Shown: in pieces, positions 9,104 to 16,613 of the stretch | Numbering within the stretch: the stretch's first letter is position 1 | Layout: each line of letters begins with the position of its first letter | NCBI RefSeq assembly: GCF_000383955.1 | Contig: NZ_KB913013.1 | Span: forward strand, 1,035,694 to 1,099,693 | Source of the DNA: Rudanella lutea DSM 19387 | GTDB lineage: Bacteria > Bacteroidota > Bacteroidia > Cytophagales > Spirosomataceae | Direction of reading: 5' to 3' | Length of the DNA stretch: 64,000 bases | Translations under genes and position numbers: made by a program | The notes under the pieces: model-generated | Database searches by the model: none | The model's input: only the letters and a program-made list of their open reading frames with translations | What the model was told of the DNA's origin: nothing

Positions 9104-9200
9104 GGTATAACGGTTCAGGTTTGGAAATGAAGGGAATGCCAGGGCCGGTTAATCTGAGAATGCGTTCACCAATAAGCCACTTGCCCGCCCCTCCAGCGGC

Positions 9201-10175
9201 TTAGATGTCGACGTGTTCGCCCTCTACGGCCAAGGATGATGCCGCAAAGACCGACTGTGCCTCGGCCAGAAATCCGTCGAACTGTTTGTAACGCGATGAA
9301 ATATGCCCGATGTACAACCGCCCCACCTGCGCCTGTTGCGCAACCAGGGCCGCCTGCCGGGCCGTTGAATGATACACTTCAGTAGCCCGTTCGGCATTGT
9401 CTTCCATAAAGGTCGACTCATGGTAGAGCACATCAACACCAGCCACCTGCTCAATAATAGCCTCGCGAAACCGGGTATCGGAGCAGTAGGCGTAACTGCG
9501 CGGGGGCGGACCGGGCACGGTATAATCGGCAGCTGCAAACCGAATACTGCCATCAGCATGCCGGACATCCTGCCCGTTTTTCAGCTGTTTGAGTACCGCC
9601 ACCTCTACGTCGTCGGGTAAGCGCTCGCGCAGAAGTTTGGGCCTGGGTTGCTTCTCGCGGAAGAGGAAACCCGTGCACGGAATCCGGTGATCGAGCGGAA
9701 TACTCGTCACGGTCAGCGTGGGCCAATCGAGCAGCAATTCCGGGGCCGTCGGGTCGATAGCCTGGAAATGCAAGGGAAAGTTCAGCCGCTGATCGGCCAC
9801 GCGAAACATCGTTGTCAGCACATCATCGAGCCCACGCGGCCCAAACAGCCACAAGTCCTCCGTCCGACCGCTCAGATTAAGGCTCGACAGCAAGGGCGGC
9901 AAGCCGAAATAGTGGTCGCCGTGCAAATGGCTAATAAAGATGCAGCGTATCCGGCTGGGGCGGATACGCTGTTCGATTAACCGATATTGAGTGGCCTCCC
10001 CACAGTCGATCAGAAACAGATCGTTCTGGTAGGTTATAATCTGGGCGGTCTGATGCCGCCCTAACGTGGGTGTTGCCGAGCCTACGCCCAGAAACAAAAC
10101 GTTAAACGGAATCGGCGAATGGTGCCCTTCTGCCTCACTGCTCGGGTTCCTGGCCAGCTCCGTATTCTCCATCAT
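9201..10175 (-). CDS. rnz: Ribonuclease Z
   Basis: Zinc-dependent endonuclease of the metallo-beta-lactamase fold that trims tRNA 3' ends. The metal motif HLHGDH is at residues 83-88 (counting from 10175), followed by FGLPPLLSSL. Downstream ligands are seen in AYCSDTRF and YHESTF, and GHISSRY supplies the C-terminal histidine. The start is uncertain. ATG codons at 10214, 10175 and 10172 all lie inside the 3' end of the STAS gene, and the homologous part begins only at 'FNVLFLGVGSATPT'. A 41-base overlap with the STAS gene therefore seems real and suggests translational coupling. Confidence 0.92.
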   Translation of the reverse strand: MMENTELARNPSSEAEGHHSPIPFNVLFLGVGSATPTLGRHQTAQIITYQNDLFLIDCGEATQYRLIEQRIRPSRIRCIFISHLHGDHYFGLPPLLSSLNLSGRTEDLWLFGPRGLDDVLTTMFRVADQRLNFPLHFQAIDPTAPELLLDWPTLTVTSIPLDHRIPCTGFLFREKQPRPKLLRERLPDDVEVAVLKQLKNGQDVRHADGSIRFAAADYTVPGPPPRSYAYCSDTRFREAIIEQVAGVDVLYHESTFMEDNAERATEVYHSTARQAALVAQQAQVGRLYIGHISSRYKQFDGFLAEAQSVFAASSLAVEGEHVDI

Positions 10176-10545
10176 ACTCGTCGTCGTCGTTGCGGAAATC
10201 GTTTTCCAGATCATTCATAAACACCGCATCGATGGCTTCTTCCACGGTTGGCAGAATGGTCAGATCAGCAATATCTTCTAGGCTGTCAATCAGGTTATCA
10301 TCTTTCGAGACCAGCACCATGATACCCAGTTCGTTGGCACACTGCCGGTTAATTTTTCGAATCGAGCCAAACCCTGCCGTATCAATGGACTTCACACTAG
10401 CCATGTCGATAATCAGGTTACTGTACCCTTCCCGAATGAGCGACCGGGTGGCGGTTTCAAACGCGGTGGGCACCTCGCCCCCAAACTCGGTTTCAGCCAG
10501 TCGAATCAAGGCATATTGCTCGTTTTTCTCAATGGAGTGATTCAT
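10135..10545 (-). CDS. STAS-domain protein, anti-sigma-factor-antagonist-like
   Basis: 136-residue protein with a STAS fold: YALIRLAETEFGGEVP strand, then NLIIDMASVKSIDTAGFGSI. The phosphorylatable serine of SpoIIAA-type proteins (D-S-S/A-G) is here a threonine in 'SIDTAGFG'. The C-terminal ~25 residues are a highly acidic tail (NDDDEYDGEYG). No partner kinase or sigma factor lies nearby. The start at 10545 (ATG) was preferred over TTG at 10563. It overlaps the RNase Z start and probably shares an operon with it. Confidence 0.8.
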   Translation of the reverse strand: MNHSIEKNEQYALIRLAETEFGGEVPTAFETATRSLIREGYSNLIIDMASVKSIDTAGFGSIRKINRQCANELGIMVLVSKDDNLIDSLEDIADLTILPTVEEAIDAVFMNDLENDFRNDDDEYDGEYGAGQEPEQ

Positions 10546-10656
10546 AGGTAGAAAAGCTGTCAAAGGTTTATTGTCTGAGGTCGCAAGGTTGTTTTCCAGC
10601 GCCTGACAAACTTCGTTCCTGTTTTAGCTATGTGTTTGTTATTGGCAAATAATTGA

Positions 10657-11592
10657 CTACAGGGGCAACTGGGCCTGAATACTCGCTTCGATACGTGCTA
10701 CGGGATCGGTGAGGTCGGCGGGTTCGAACGCCATTCCGGTCACCGTTTCGTACAGCTCTACGTACCGAGCCGAAATCTGAGCGATCCACTCGTCGGACAT
10801 CTCCGGCACCACCTGACCGTCTTTTCCCTGAAAATTATGCGAAATCAGCCATTCTCTAACGAACTCCTTCGATAATTGTTTCTGCGGCCGGTTGTGCAAC
10901 AGATTGTCTTCGTACTGATCGGCGTAAAAATAACGCGATGAATCGGGCGTGTGCACCTCGTCGATCAGGTAGATCTGCCCGTCGCGCTTACCAAATTCGT
11001 ATTTCGTATCGACCAGCAAGAGGCCCCGCTCGGCGGCCATCTGCGTACCCCGTTCAAACAAGGCGAGGGCATATGCTTCCAACTGCTCATACTCAGCCTC
11101 CGACACAATGCCCCGGCTGATGATTTCGTCACGGCTAATGTCTTCGTCGTGGCCTTCGTGGGCTTTTGTTGTCGGTGTAATAATCGGGGTTGGCAACCGG
11201 TCACTTTCGCGCAGTCCCTCGGGCAATGTTACGCCACAAAGCACCCGGCCTCCATCGCGGTACGTGCGCCAGGCATGACCAGCCAGGTATCCCCGTACGA
11301 CCATTTCTACCGCGTAGGGCTCGCAACGCCAGCCAATGCTCACGTTCGGGTCGGGTACGTTGATGAGCCAGTTGGGCACCAAATCGGCCGTAGCCCGCAG
11401 AAAATGGGCGGCCGTCTGATTCAGTACCTGTCCTTTGTGCGGAATAGCACGGGGCAACACAACGTCGAACGCCGAAATCCGGTCCGTAGCGATCATGACC
11501 AGGTGGTCGTCGAACGAGTACACTTCACGAACCTTACCCCGGTAAAAGCCCGTTTGACCGGGAAACTTGAAATTGGTTTGGGAAATAGACAC
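10657..11592 (-). CDS. purC: SAICAR synthase (phosphoribosylaminoimidazole-succinocarboxamide synthase)
   Basis: 311-residue enzyme of purine biosynthesis that joins CAIR and aspartate using ATP. It begins with the typical [25 protein letters not shown] region (split here to its key parts GKVREVY and TDRISAFD), has [11 protein letters not shown], and the signature LVDTKYEFG followed by [15 protein letters not shown]. The length fits the ~300-residue PurC subgroup. The start codon is GTG at 11592. It is preceded by the thiolase gene with a 63-base gap that holds a strong hairpin. Confidence 0.95.
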   Translation of the reverse strand: MSISQTNFKFPGQTGFYRGKVREVYSFDDHLVMIATDRISAFDVVLPRAIPHKGQVLNQTAAHFLRATADLVPNWLINVPDPNVSIGWRCEPYAVEMVVRGYLAGHAWRTYRDGGRVLCGVTLPEGLRESDRLPTPIITPTTKAHEGHDEDISRDEIISRGIVSEAEYEQLEAYALALFERGTQMAAERGLLLVDTKYEFGKRDGQIYLIDEVHTPDSSRYFYADQYEDNLLHNRPQKQLSKEFVREWLISHNFQGKDGQVVPEMSDEWIAQISARYVELYETVTGMAFEPADLTDPVARIEASIQAQLPL

Positions 11593-11614
11593 TGATTGGT
11601 GGTTTGTGGGTATC

Positions 11615-11646
11615 GGGCCGGAGGTTCTGCCAGAACACCCCGGCCC
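11615..11646 (-). terminator. GC-rich hairpin after the thiolase gene
   Basis: GGGCCGG / CCGGCCC outer stem with an inner GGTTCT / AGAAC stem, between thiolase and purC. There is no T-run, so it may be a weak or factor-dependent terminator, or an mRNA processing or stability element. Confidence 0.45.
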
Positions 11647-11655
11647 GGCCCCTGT

Positions 11656-12831
11656 TTACAGTTTTTCAATCACAATGGCCGACGCGCCTCCGCCCCCGTT
11701 GCAGATACCCACGGCCCCGAAACGGCCGTTGCGCTGCGCTAACACGTTGGTGAGCGTGGTTACGATACGGGCCCCCGACGCACCCAGGGGGTGGCCAATC
11801 GAGACCGCCCCGCCAAGTACGTTCAGTTTCTCCTGCGGCACCTCAAGTACCTGGCTAAAGGCCAGCGGAACCACGGAGAAGGCTTCATTTACTTCAAAAA
11901 AATCAATATCAGCCGTGGTAAGCCCAGCCCGTTCCAGCGCCTTGGGTACCGCCTTGGTCGGGGCAGTGGTAAACCATTCGGGCTCCTGTTCAGCATCGGC
12001 ATACGACACAATCCGGGCCAGCGCTTTCAGTCCCAGTTCATCGGCTTTTCGGCGGCTCATAAGCACCAGGGCCGAGGCCCCATCGTTGATAGTCGACGCA
12101 TTGGCCGCTGTTACGGTACCGTCTTTTGTGAAGGCGGGTTTTAGGACCGGAATCTTGTCATAAAACACGTTTTTATACTCTTCATCTTCCGTCACCGTAA
12201 CGCTGCCTTTGCGGCCCGGCACTTCAATTGGAACAATCTCGGCTCCAAATGTACCATCAGCCGTAGCGGCTTCGGCCCGGCGGTACGACTGCACCGCGTA
12301 GGCGTCCTGCATCTCGCGGCTGATCCCATACCGGGTGGCCGTTTTGTCGGCGAAAACGCCCATAGCGCATTCATCATAGGCATCGAGCAGGCCATCTTTA
12401 GCCAGTCCATCTACGAGTTCGGCATTACCGTATTTGTAGCCAAAGCGCGCTTTGGGCACGTAGTACGGCACATTAGACATGCTTTCCATACCACCAGCTA
12501 CCACCACCTCGGCCAGACCCAACTGAATTGACTGAGCGGCCAGCATAATGGCTTTGGTACCCGACGCGCATACCTTGTTTACCGTGGTACATGGTACGGT
12601 AGCGGGCAGGCCGGCTTTGAGGGCGGCTTGCTTGGCGGGGGCTTGCCCCACATTGGCCGACACTACATTGCCCATATATACTTCTTCGACCAGCTCGGGG
12701 GCTACCCCGGCCCGGCTCAATGCACCCTTGATGGCTGCAGCCCCCAATTCGGTGGCCGACAGGGCCGACAAGACACCCCCAAAGCTTCCGATGGGTGTAC
12801 GCACAGCCGATACAATTACTACGTCTATCAT
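11656..12831 (-). CDS. Acetyl-CoA C-acyltransferase (thiolase)
   Basis: 391-residue thiolase of the AtoB/FadA family, cleaving or condensing acyl-CoA and acetyl-CoA. The nucleophile is Cys88 in TVNKVCASGTKAI, the active-site histidine is His347 in IGHPLGASGARI, and the second cysteine is Cys377 in GICNGGGGAS. VNEAFSVVPLAFSQ supplies the NEAF motif. The length matches biosynthetic/degradative tetramers. No hydratase/dehydrogenase gene is adjacent. It likely works in beta-oxidation or acetoacetyl-CoA synthesis; the two cannot be separated by sequence alone. Confidence 0.93.
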   Translation of the reverse strand: MIDVVIVSAVRTPIGSFGGVLSALSATELGAAAIKGALSRAGVAPELVEEVYMGNVVSANVGQAPAKQAALKAGLPATVPCTTVNKVCASGTKAIMLAAQSIQLGLAEVVVAGGMESMSNVPYYVPKARFGYKYGNAELVDGLAKDGLLDAYDECAMGVFADKTATRYGISREMQDAYAVQSYRRAEAATADGTFGAEIVPIEVPGRKGSVTVTEDEEYKNVFYDKIPVLKPAFTKDGTVTAANASTINDGASALVLMSRRKADELGLKALARIVSYADAEQEPEWFTTAPTKAVPKALERAGLTTADIDFFEVNEAFSVVPLAFSQVLEVPQEKLNVLGGAVSIGHPLGASGARIVTTLTNVLAQRNGRFGAVGICNGGGGASAIVIEKL

Positions 12832-12960
12832 GGTTTGTTTATTGATGCTATGTAATTCGTATAAAGTTTTCAGTTTAGCGTTTATGGTTTTCAGTTGGTT
12901 GTTCTGGTAAAGACTAACCGCTATTCAAAACAGCTAAACAAATACCCCAAATCGAGCAAA

Positions 12961-13626
12961 CTACCACCGAGTCCCCCCTTTCCGAGCCGTCCGACGACGA
13001 GCCAGCTCGAGCGGCACATCGTCGTCGCGCATGGCGTTGAGCAGCAAATTGGCCTGCTCTTCGGTCATGTTCAGGTTTCGCAATCGGCGCAACACCTGCT
13101 CCTGCCGGGGCGACCGTACCAGCTCCTGACCGCTACTATCGCGTTGGGTCTGCGGACGAGCCGACGGTTTCTGACGTGGCTGGGGCGGTTTTTTACCCGA
13201 AAACCGACTCTTTACTAACTCAAAATTATAGCGGGCAGGTTCGTTTTGTGGGTCAATCAGTAAGGCCTGTTGCAATAACTGCAACGCGCGCGTGGTATCG
13301 CGGGCGGCACAGGCAATCACGCTACGCTGCACGTAAGCCACGGCCAGTAAAGGGCCCGTTTCGGTTGGCTCGAAACGCCCATAAGCTGCATTAGCCTGCC
13401 CGTACTGCCCCAGGGCAAAATACGCATGGCCCAGATTAAGCCAAATAGCCGCTTCAGTCTGCGCGGGTTGTTTGGTCAGAAAGGCGTAATACTGAACGGC
13501 CCGCTTGTAATCGCCCGCCCGGAAGGCGTTGTCGGCTTCTTTGCGCGCCCGATTGTTCTGACTAATCGAGTCGAATGACCCGAAAGGCCAGATGGCGGCA
13601 AGCAGAAACGAGAGAATCAGGCGCAT
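12961..13626 (-). CDS. TPR-repeat protein, BatC/BatE-like
   Basis: 221-residue protein with an N-terminal hydrophobic signal or anchor segment, then about three tetratricopeptide repeats (ADNAFRAGDYKRAVQYY, IWLNLGHAYFALGQYGQA, ALLIDPQNEPARYNFEL) across residues 30-140, and a basic, proline/glutamine-rich C-terminal region. It lies 57 bases downstream of a membrane VWA protein on the same strand, the arrangement of Bacteroidota Bat (aerotolerance) operons, where TPR proteins accompany VWA proteins. No BatD-like or MoxR ATPase gene is in the window, so this is at most a partial set. Confidence 0.75.
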   Translation of the reverse strand: MRLILSFLLAAIWPFGSFDSISQNNRARKEADNAFRAGDYKRAVQYYAFLTKQPAQTEAAIWLNLGHAYFALGQYGQANAAYGRFEPTETGPLLAVAYVQRSVIACAARDTTRALQLLQQALLIDPQNEPARYNFELVKSRFSGKKPPQPRQKPSARPQTQRDSSGQELVRSPRQEQVLRRLRNLNMTEEQANLLLNAMRDDDVPLELARRRTARKGGTRW

Positions 13627-13683
13627 ACAAAACGGGCTATTCCAGAACAGCTCAACGGCCCAAAAATAACAGGAAAGTCGGAA

Positions 13684-14646
13684 TTAAAGCCGGAATGTTC
13701 GTACCGTTACTACCAGATCGAGGGCAATCAGCAGTAAGGCAATCCACACAAAATAGTAGTATTTGTTTGTAGCCACGGCCACCTGTTGCTGACTCAGGCC
13801 CACGCCCCGGATCTCGCGCACGGTCCGGGTGAGGTCGGGCAGGTACGTACCATCGGTGGTGAGCTCGAAGTAAAAGCCGTTGGTTTGCGTGGCCAACCGG
13901 TTAAGGTAAGTACGATTGAGTCGGCTGCGAACAATTTGCCCCTGATTGTCGCGTACAAAATCGGTCCGGTCACGAATGGTGCCCCCCTTGGGCGTACCAA
14001 CTCCCACCGCCATGACGGGCATCCGATACGTACGTAGCCGCGCCAGAACAGCCCGGTCGCAATCGGTGGCATCTTCACCATCAGTGTATATAATGATGCC
14101 TTTTGCAGCCAGCCTCGCCGATGAATCGCTCAGCAATTTCTGCTGCGCCAGTTCAATAGCCCGGCACAGATTGGTCCCGCCAGTGGCGTTGTAGTCGGTG
14201 CGTAGGGCCTGCACCGACTGCCGAATAGCTTCCTGATCGGCCGTAAGGGGCGTAAGCACAAATGGCTCATCAGTGGCCACGATAAGCCCGATACGGTCAC
14301 CCGCCAGCGAATCGGTAAGCTGACGAATATCAAATTTGAGTCGTTCGAGCCGGGTGGGCACCACATCGGATGCATCCATCGACCGCGACAGATCGGCTAC
14401 CACAAACAAATCACGGCTTTGGGCACTGATGGTTTGATCGGCCACGCCGAAAGACGGCCCCAGCAAGGCAATCAGAAGCAACACGAAATAACCCGTCCGC
14501 AAAAAAAACTTCGGAATCACGGCCCGAGCCGAAGTACGCAGCTGCCGAGCCAGCCAAAATACCCGTCCAAAGTAGATCAGGTACAGTATAGTGAAGGCTA
14601 CTGCAAAAAAAATTTCTGTTGTTCCGAAAGGGTACAGCCAATTCAT
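13684..14646 (-). CDS. Membrane-anchored von Willebrand factor A protein, BatA/BatB-like
   Basis: 320 residues: two N-terminal transmembrane helices (about residues 8-28 and 48-66), a VWA domain, and a C-terminal transmembrane helix near residues 295-315. The metal-ion-dependent adhesion site is intact: Asp85-x-Ser87-x-Ser89 in DLSRSMDASD, a Thr in ATGGTNL, and Asp in IYTDGEDATD. This topology (TM-VWA-TM) is that of BatA/BatB proteins, thought to act with a MoxR ATPase and TPR proteins in envelope stress. Its partner here is the TPR gene downstream. Confidence 0.83.
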   Translation of the reverse strand: MNWLYPFGTTEIFFAVAFTILYLIYFGRVFWLARQLRTSARAVIPKFFLRTGYFVLLLIALLGPSFGVADQTISAQSRDLFVVADLSRSMDASDVVPTRLERLKFDIRQLTDSLAGDRIGLIVATDEPFVLTPLTADQEAIRQSVQALRTDYNATGGTNLCRAIELAQQKLLSDSSARLAAKGIIIYTDGEDATDCDRAVLARLRTYRMPVMAVGVGTPKGGTIRDRTDFVRDNQGQIVRSRLNRTYLNRLATQTNGFYFELTTDGTYLPDLTRTVREIRGVGLSQQQVAVATNKYYYFVWIALLLIALDLVVTVRTFRL

Positions 14647-14747
14647 GGTGTCTTGTCAACCAGCCACATAGTGTTTTTTGGCGGGTGCTTGCCAGGCTAT
14701 GCGAAAGGCGAAATTAGCGTTTTGAGAAAGATTTTTCGTGCTGGATG

Positions 14748-14778
14748 TTGCTGTGGCCAAAAAATGCCCCTATATTTG
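14748..14778 (+). promoter_or_regulatory. Promoter of the tRNA-Ser/tRNA-Pro genes
   Basis: TTG (14748-14750), a 20-nt spacer, then TATATTTG (14771-14778) fits the Bacteroidota consensus TTTG/TAnnTTTG. It lies 35 bases before the tRNA-Ser gene. Confidence 0.7.
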
Positions 14779-14813
14779 TGTCCTCAAACGGCAGCAACGC
14801 CGAGCGAGAGAAT

Positions 14814-14903
14814 GGAGAGATGGGTGAGTGGCTGAAACCAGCAGTTTGCTAAACTGCCGTACCCGCAAGGGTACCGCGGGTTCGAATCCCGCTCTCTCCG
14901 CCA
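14814..14903 (+). tRNA. tRNA-Ser (anticodon GCT)
   Basis: The acceptor stem GGAGAGA / TCTCTCC closes a type II tRNA with a long variable arm (TACCCGCAAGGGTA region). The anticodon stem-loop GCAGT-TTGCTAA-ACTGC has anticodon GCT and the T-arm contains GGTTCGAATCC. The 3' CCA is encoded (14901-14903). It reads AGC and AGU serine codons. Confidence 0.95.
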
Positions 14904-14910
14904 GTACCTT

Positions 14911-14984
14911 CGGGGTGTAGCGTAGCCCGGTATCGCGCCTGCTTTGGGAGCAGGAGGTCGTAGGTTCGAATCCTGCCACCCCGA
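14911..14984 (+). tRNA. tRNA-Pro (anticodon TGG)
   Basis: The acceptor stem CGGGGTG / CACCCCG has discriminator A at 14984. The anticodon loop TTTGGGA in the stem CCTGC / GCAGG gives anticodon TGG, and the T-arm is GGTTCGAATCC. CCA is not encoded, unlike the tRNA-Ser seven bases upstream, so the two are processed from one transcript but matured differently. Confidence 0.95.
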
Positions 14985-14986
14985 CT

Positions 14987-15032
14987 GACAAGACCCGACT
15001 AATCGTAAGGATTAGTCGGGTTTCTTGTTTTT
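14987..15032 (+). terminator. Terminator of the tRNA-Ser/Pro transcript
   Basis: AGACCCGACTAATC / GATTAGTCGGGTTT stem with a GTAAG loop, followed by CTTGTTTTT, directly after tRNA-Pro. Confidence 0.9.
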
Positions 15033-15449
15033 ACATCTACCCGTTTACCAATCCGGGCTCTGGTCAATATACTATCTTACTCCTACACGGAAGGCGGTTA
15101 AAAGAGTACACCATTTCCGCTGCCACCCTCTCTGATTTTACAGGCTATCCGCGTTAAAAATTCGGCGATTTTTACCTGCACCCAACCGCTGCCATTTATC
15201 TTTTATACCCAATTCGCTACCACGGAATGGTACAAAAACAGAATTATCAGGAGTTATAATTTCTAAATACAGCCATTTTATTCTTCAAATTGATACCCAC
15301 TAAGATCAATGAATTTACTCTTCTAAGGAAATTCTAATAATTTTCTAAGTATCTCTTCATTTAAGGGCAACTAATTGCGTGCTGAATCAACCATTAAGAT
15401 TAAAAGCCCGTTAATTAGGGTGTAATCTTAACATTCGGACATACGCATT
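15033..15449 (+). promoter_or_regulatory. Upstream region of the RND operon with a dyad
   Basis: 417 bases, AT-rich on the right. Near the gene there is a perfect 9-bp inverted repeat TTAAGATTA (15394-15402) / TAATCTTAA (15423-15431) with a 20-nt spacer that itself contains CCC / GGG. It ends 18 bases before the adaptor start codon. It could be a repressor site or an mRNA leader hairpin. No other content was recognised. Confidence 0.45.
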
Positions 15450-16586
15450 ATGAACGGCTCTACAGGCACTTTAGCCTTGTTTCTAGGTATTGTATTTGCT
15501 GGTTGCTCGAATCAGAGTGACACCAAAAAAGAGGAATCAGACCCGGCGGTGCCGGTGATTCAGCTGACCCAGCGCGATGCTACACTCGATAATGATTACG
15601 CCGGTCATCTCGAAGCCGTACAGAACGTTGAAGTACGCGCCCGGGTATCGGGCTACCTGGACAAAATCCTGGTCGACGAGGGTCGGCCGGTACGCAAAGG
15701 ACAATTGCTGTTTCAGCTCAACCCCGCCGAATACCAGGTAAAAGTAGCCGAAGCTCAGGCTAGCCTGGAAAGTGCACAAGCCCAGGCCCAGTCGGCCGAG
15801 GTGGAGATGGGCCGGGTGAAATTACTGGTTGATAAAAACGTTATCTCGCCCTCTGAATTAAAACTGGCCCGCGCCAAAATGGAAACGGCCCGCGCCACCA
15901 TCGATCAAGCCAAAGCCGCGCTGGCCAACGCCCGGCTGATGGTGTCGCTGACGAGCATCCGGGCACCCTTCGACGGGGTTATCAACCGGCTTCCGTTCAA
16001 GCAGGGCAGCCTGGTCGAAAACGGCACACTGCTAACGACTATCTCTGACCTGAGTCAGATGTATGCCTACTTTAACGTGTCGGAGAAAGAATATCTGGCT
16101 TTTGTAAAAAAACGGCAGGACCCCGGCAAAACCACTGTTCGGGAGGTAGAGTTGATGCTGGCCGACGATACCCAGTACCCCCACAAAGGCCTTATCGAAA
16201 CCACCGAAACGGTGTTTGAAGGCAACTCCGGTACCATTGCGTTTCGGGCCCGGTTTCCGAACCCCAAACAGCTACTCCGGCACGGAGCCACAGGCAAAGT
16301 ACGGTTGACAACCGACGTTGATGATGCCCTTCTGGTGCCTCAAAAAGCCGTATTTGAGGTGCAGGATAAAAACTTTGTGTACGTAGTAGACGGCGGCAAC
16401 AAAGTACGTACCCGCAGCTTCGTTCCCCGCAGCCGGGTCGATCAGTTTTACATTGTAAAGTCCGGCCTGAAGCCGGGCGACCGCGTCGTGTACGAGGGGA
16501 TTCAGAACCTCAAAGACGGCATGACGATTGTGCCCCGCCCCCTCAATTCCGATAGCCTCCGGGCCCTGTTTGCATCGGCCGACTAA
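15450..16586 (+). CDS. RND efflux periplasmic adaptor (AcrA/MexA-like lipoprotein)
   Basis: 378-residue membrane fusion protein that links an inner-membrane RND pump to an outer-membrane channel. It has a lipoprotein signal with lipobox VFAGC, then barrel-sandwich and hairpin segments: VRARVSGYLDKILVDEGRPV, an alpha-helical coiled-coil rich in Ala/Gln (about residues 95-155), and TSIRAPFDGVINRLPFKQGS. The beta-barrel and membrane-proximal domains follow, ending LKDGMTIVPRP. It is the first gene of a three-gene operon (27-base gap to the pump). No TetR or two-component regulator is adjacent. Confidence 0.93.
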   Translation: MNGSTGTLALFLGIVFAGCSNQSDTKKEESDPAVPVIQLTQRDATLDNDYAGHLEAVQNVEVRARVSGYLDKILVDEGRPVRKGQLLFQLNPAEYQVKVAEAQASLESAQAQAQSAEVEMGRVKLLVDKNVISPSELKLARAKMETARATIDQAKAALANARLMVSLTSIRAPFDGVINRLPFKQGSLVENGTLLTTISDLSQMYAYFNVSEKEYLAFVKKRQDPGKTTVREVELMLADDTQYPHKGLIETTETVFEGNSGTIAFRARFPNPKQLLRHGATGKVRLTTDVDDALLVPQKAVFEVQDKNFVYVVDGGNKVRTRSFVPRSRVDQFYIVKSGLKPGDRVVYEGIQNLKDGMTIVPRPLNSDSLRALFASAD

Positions 16587-16613
16587 CCGACTTTTCAGTA
16601 AGCTTCGATCCTC

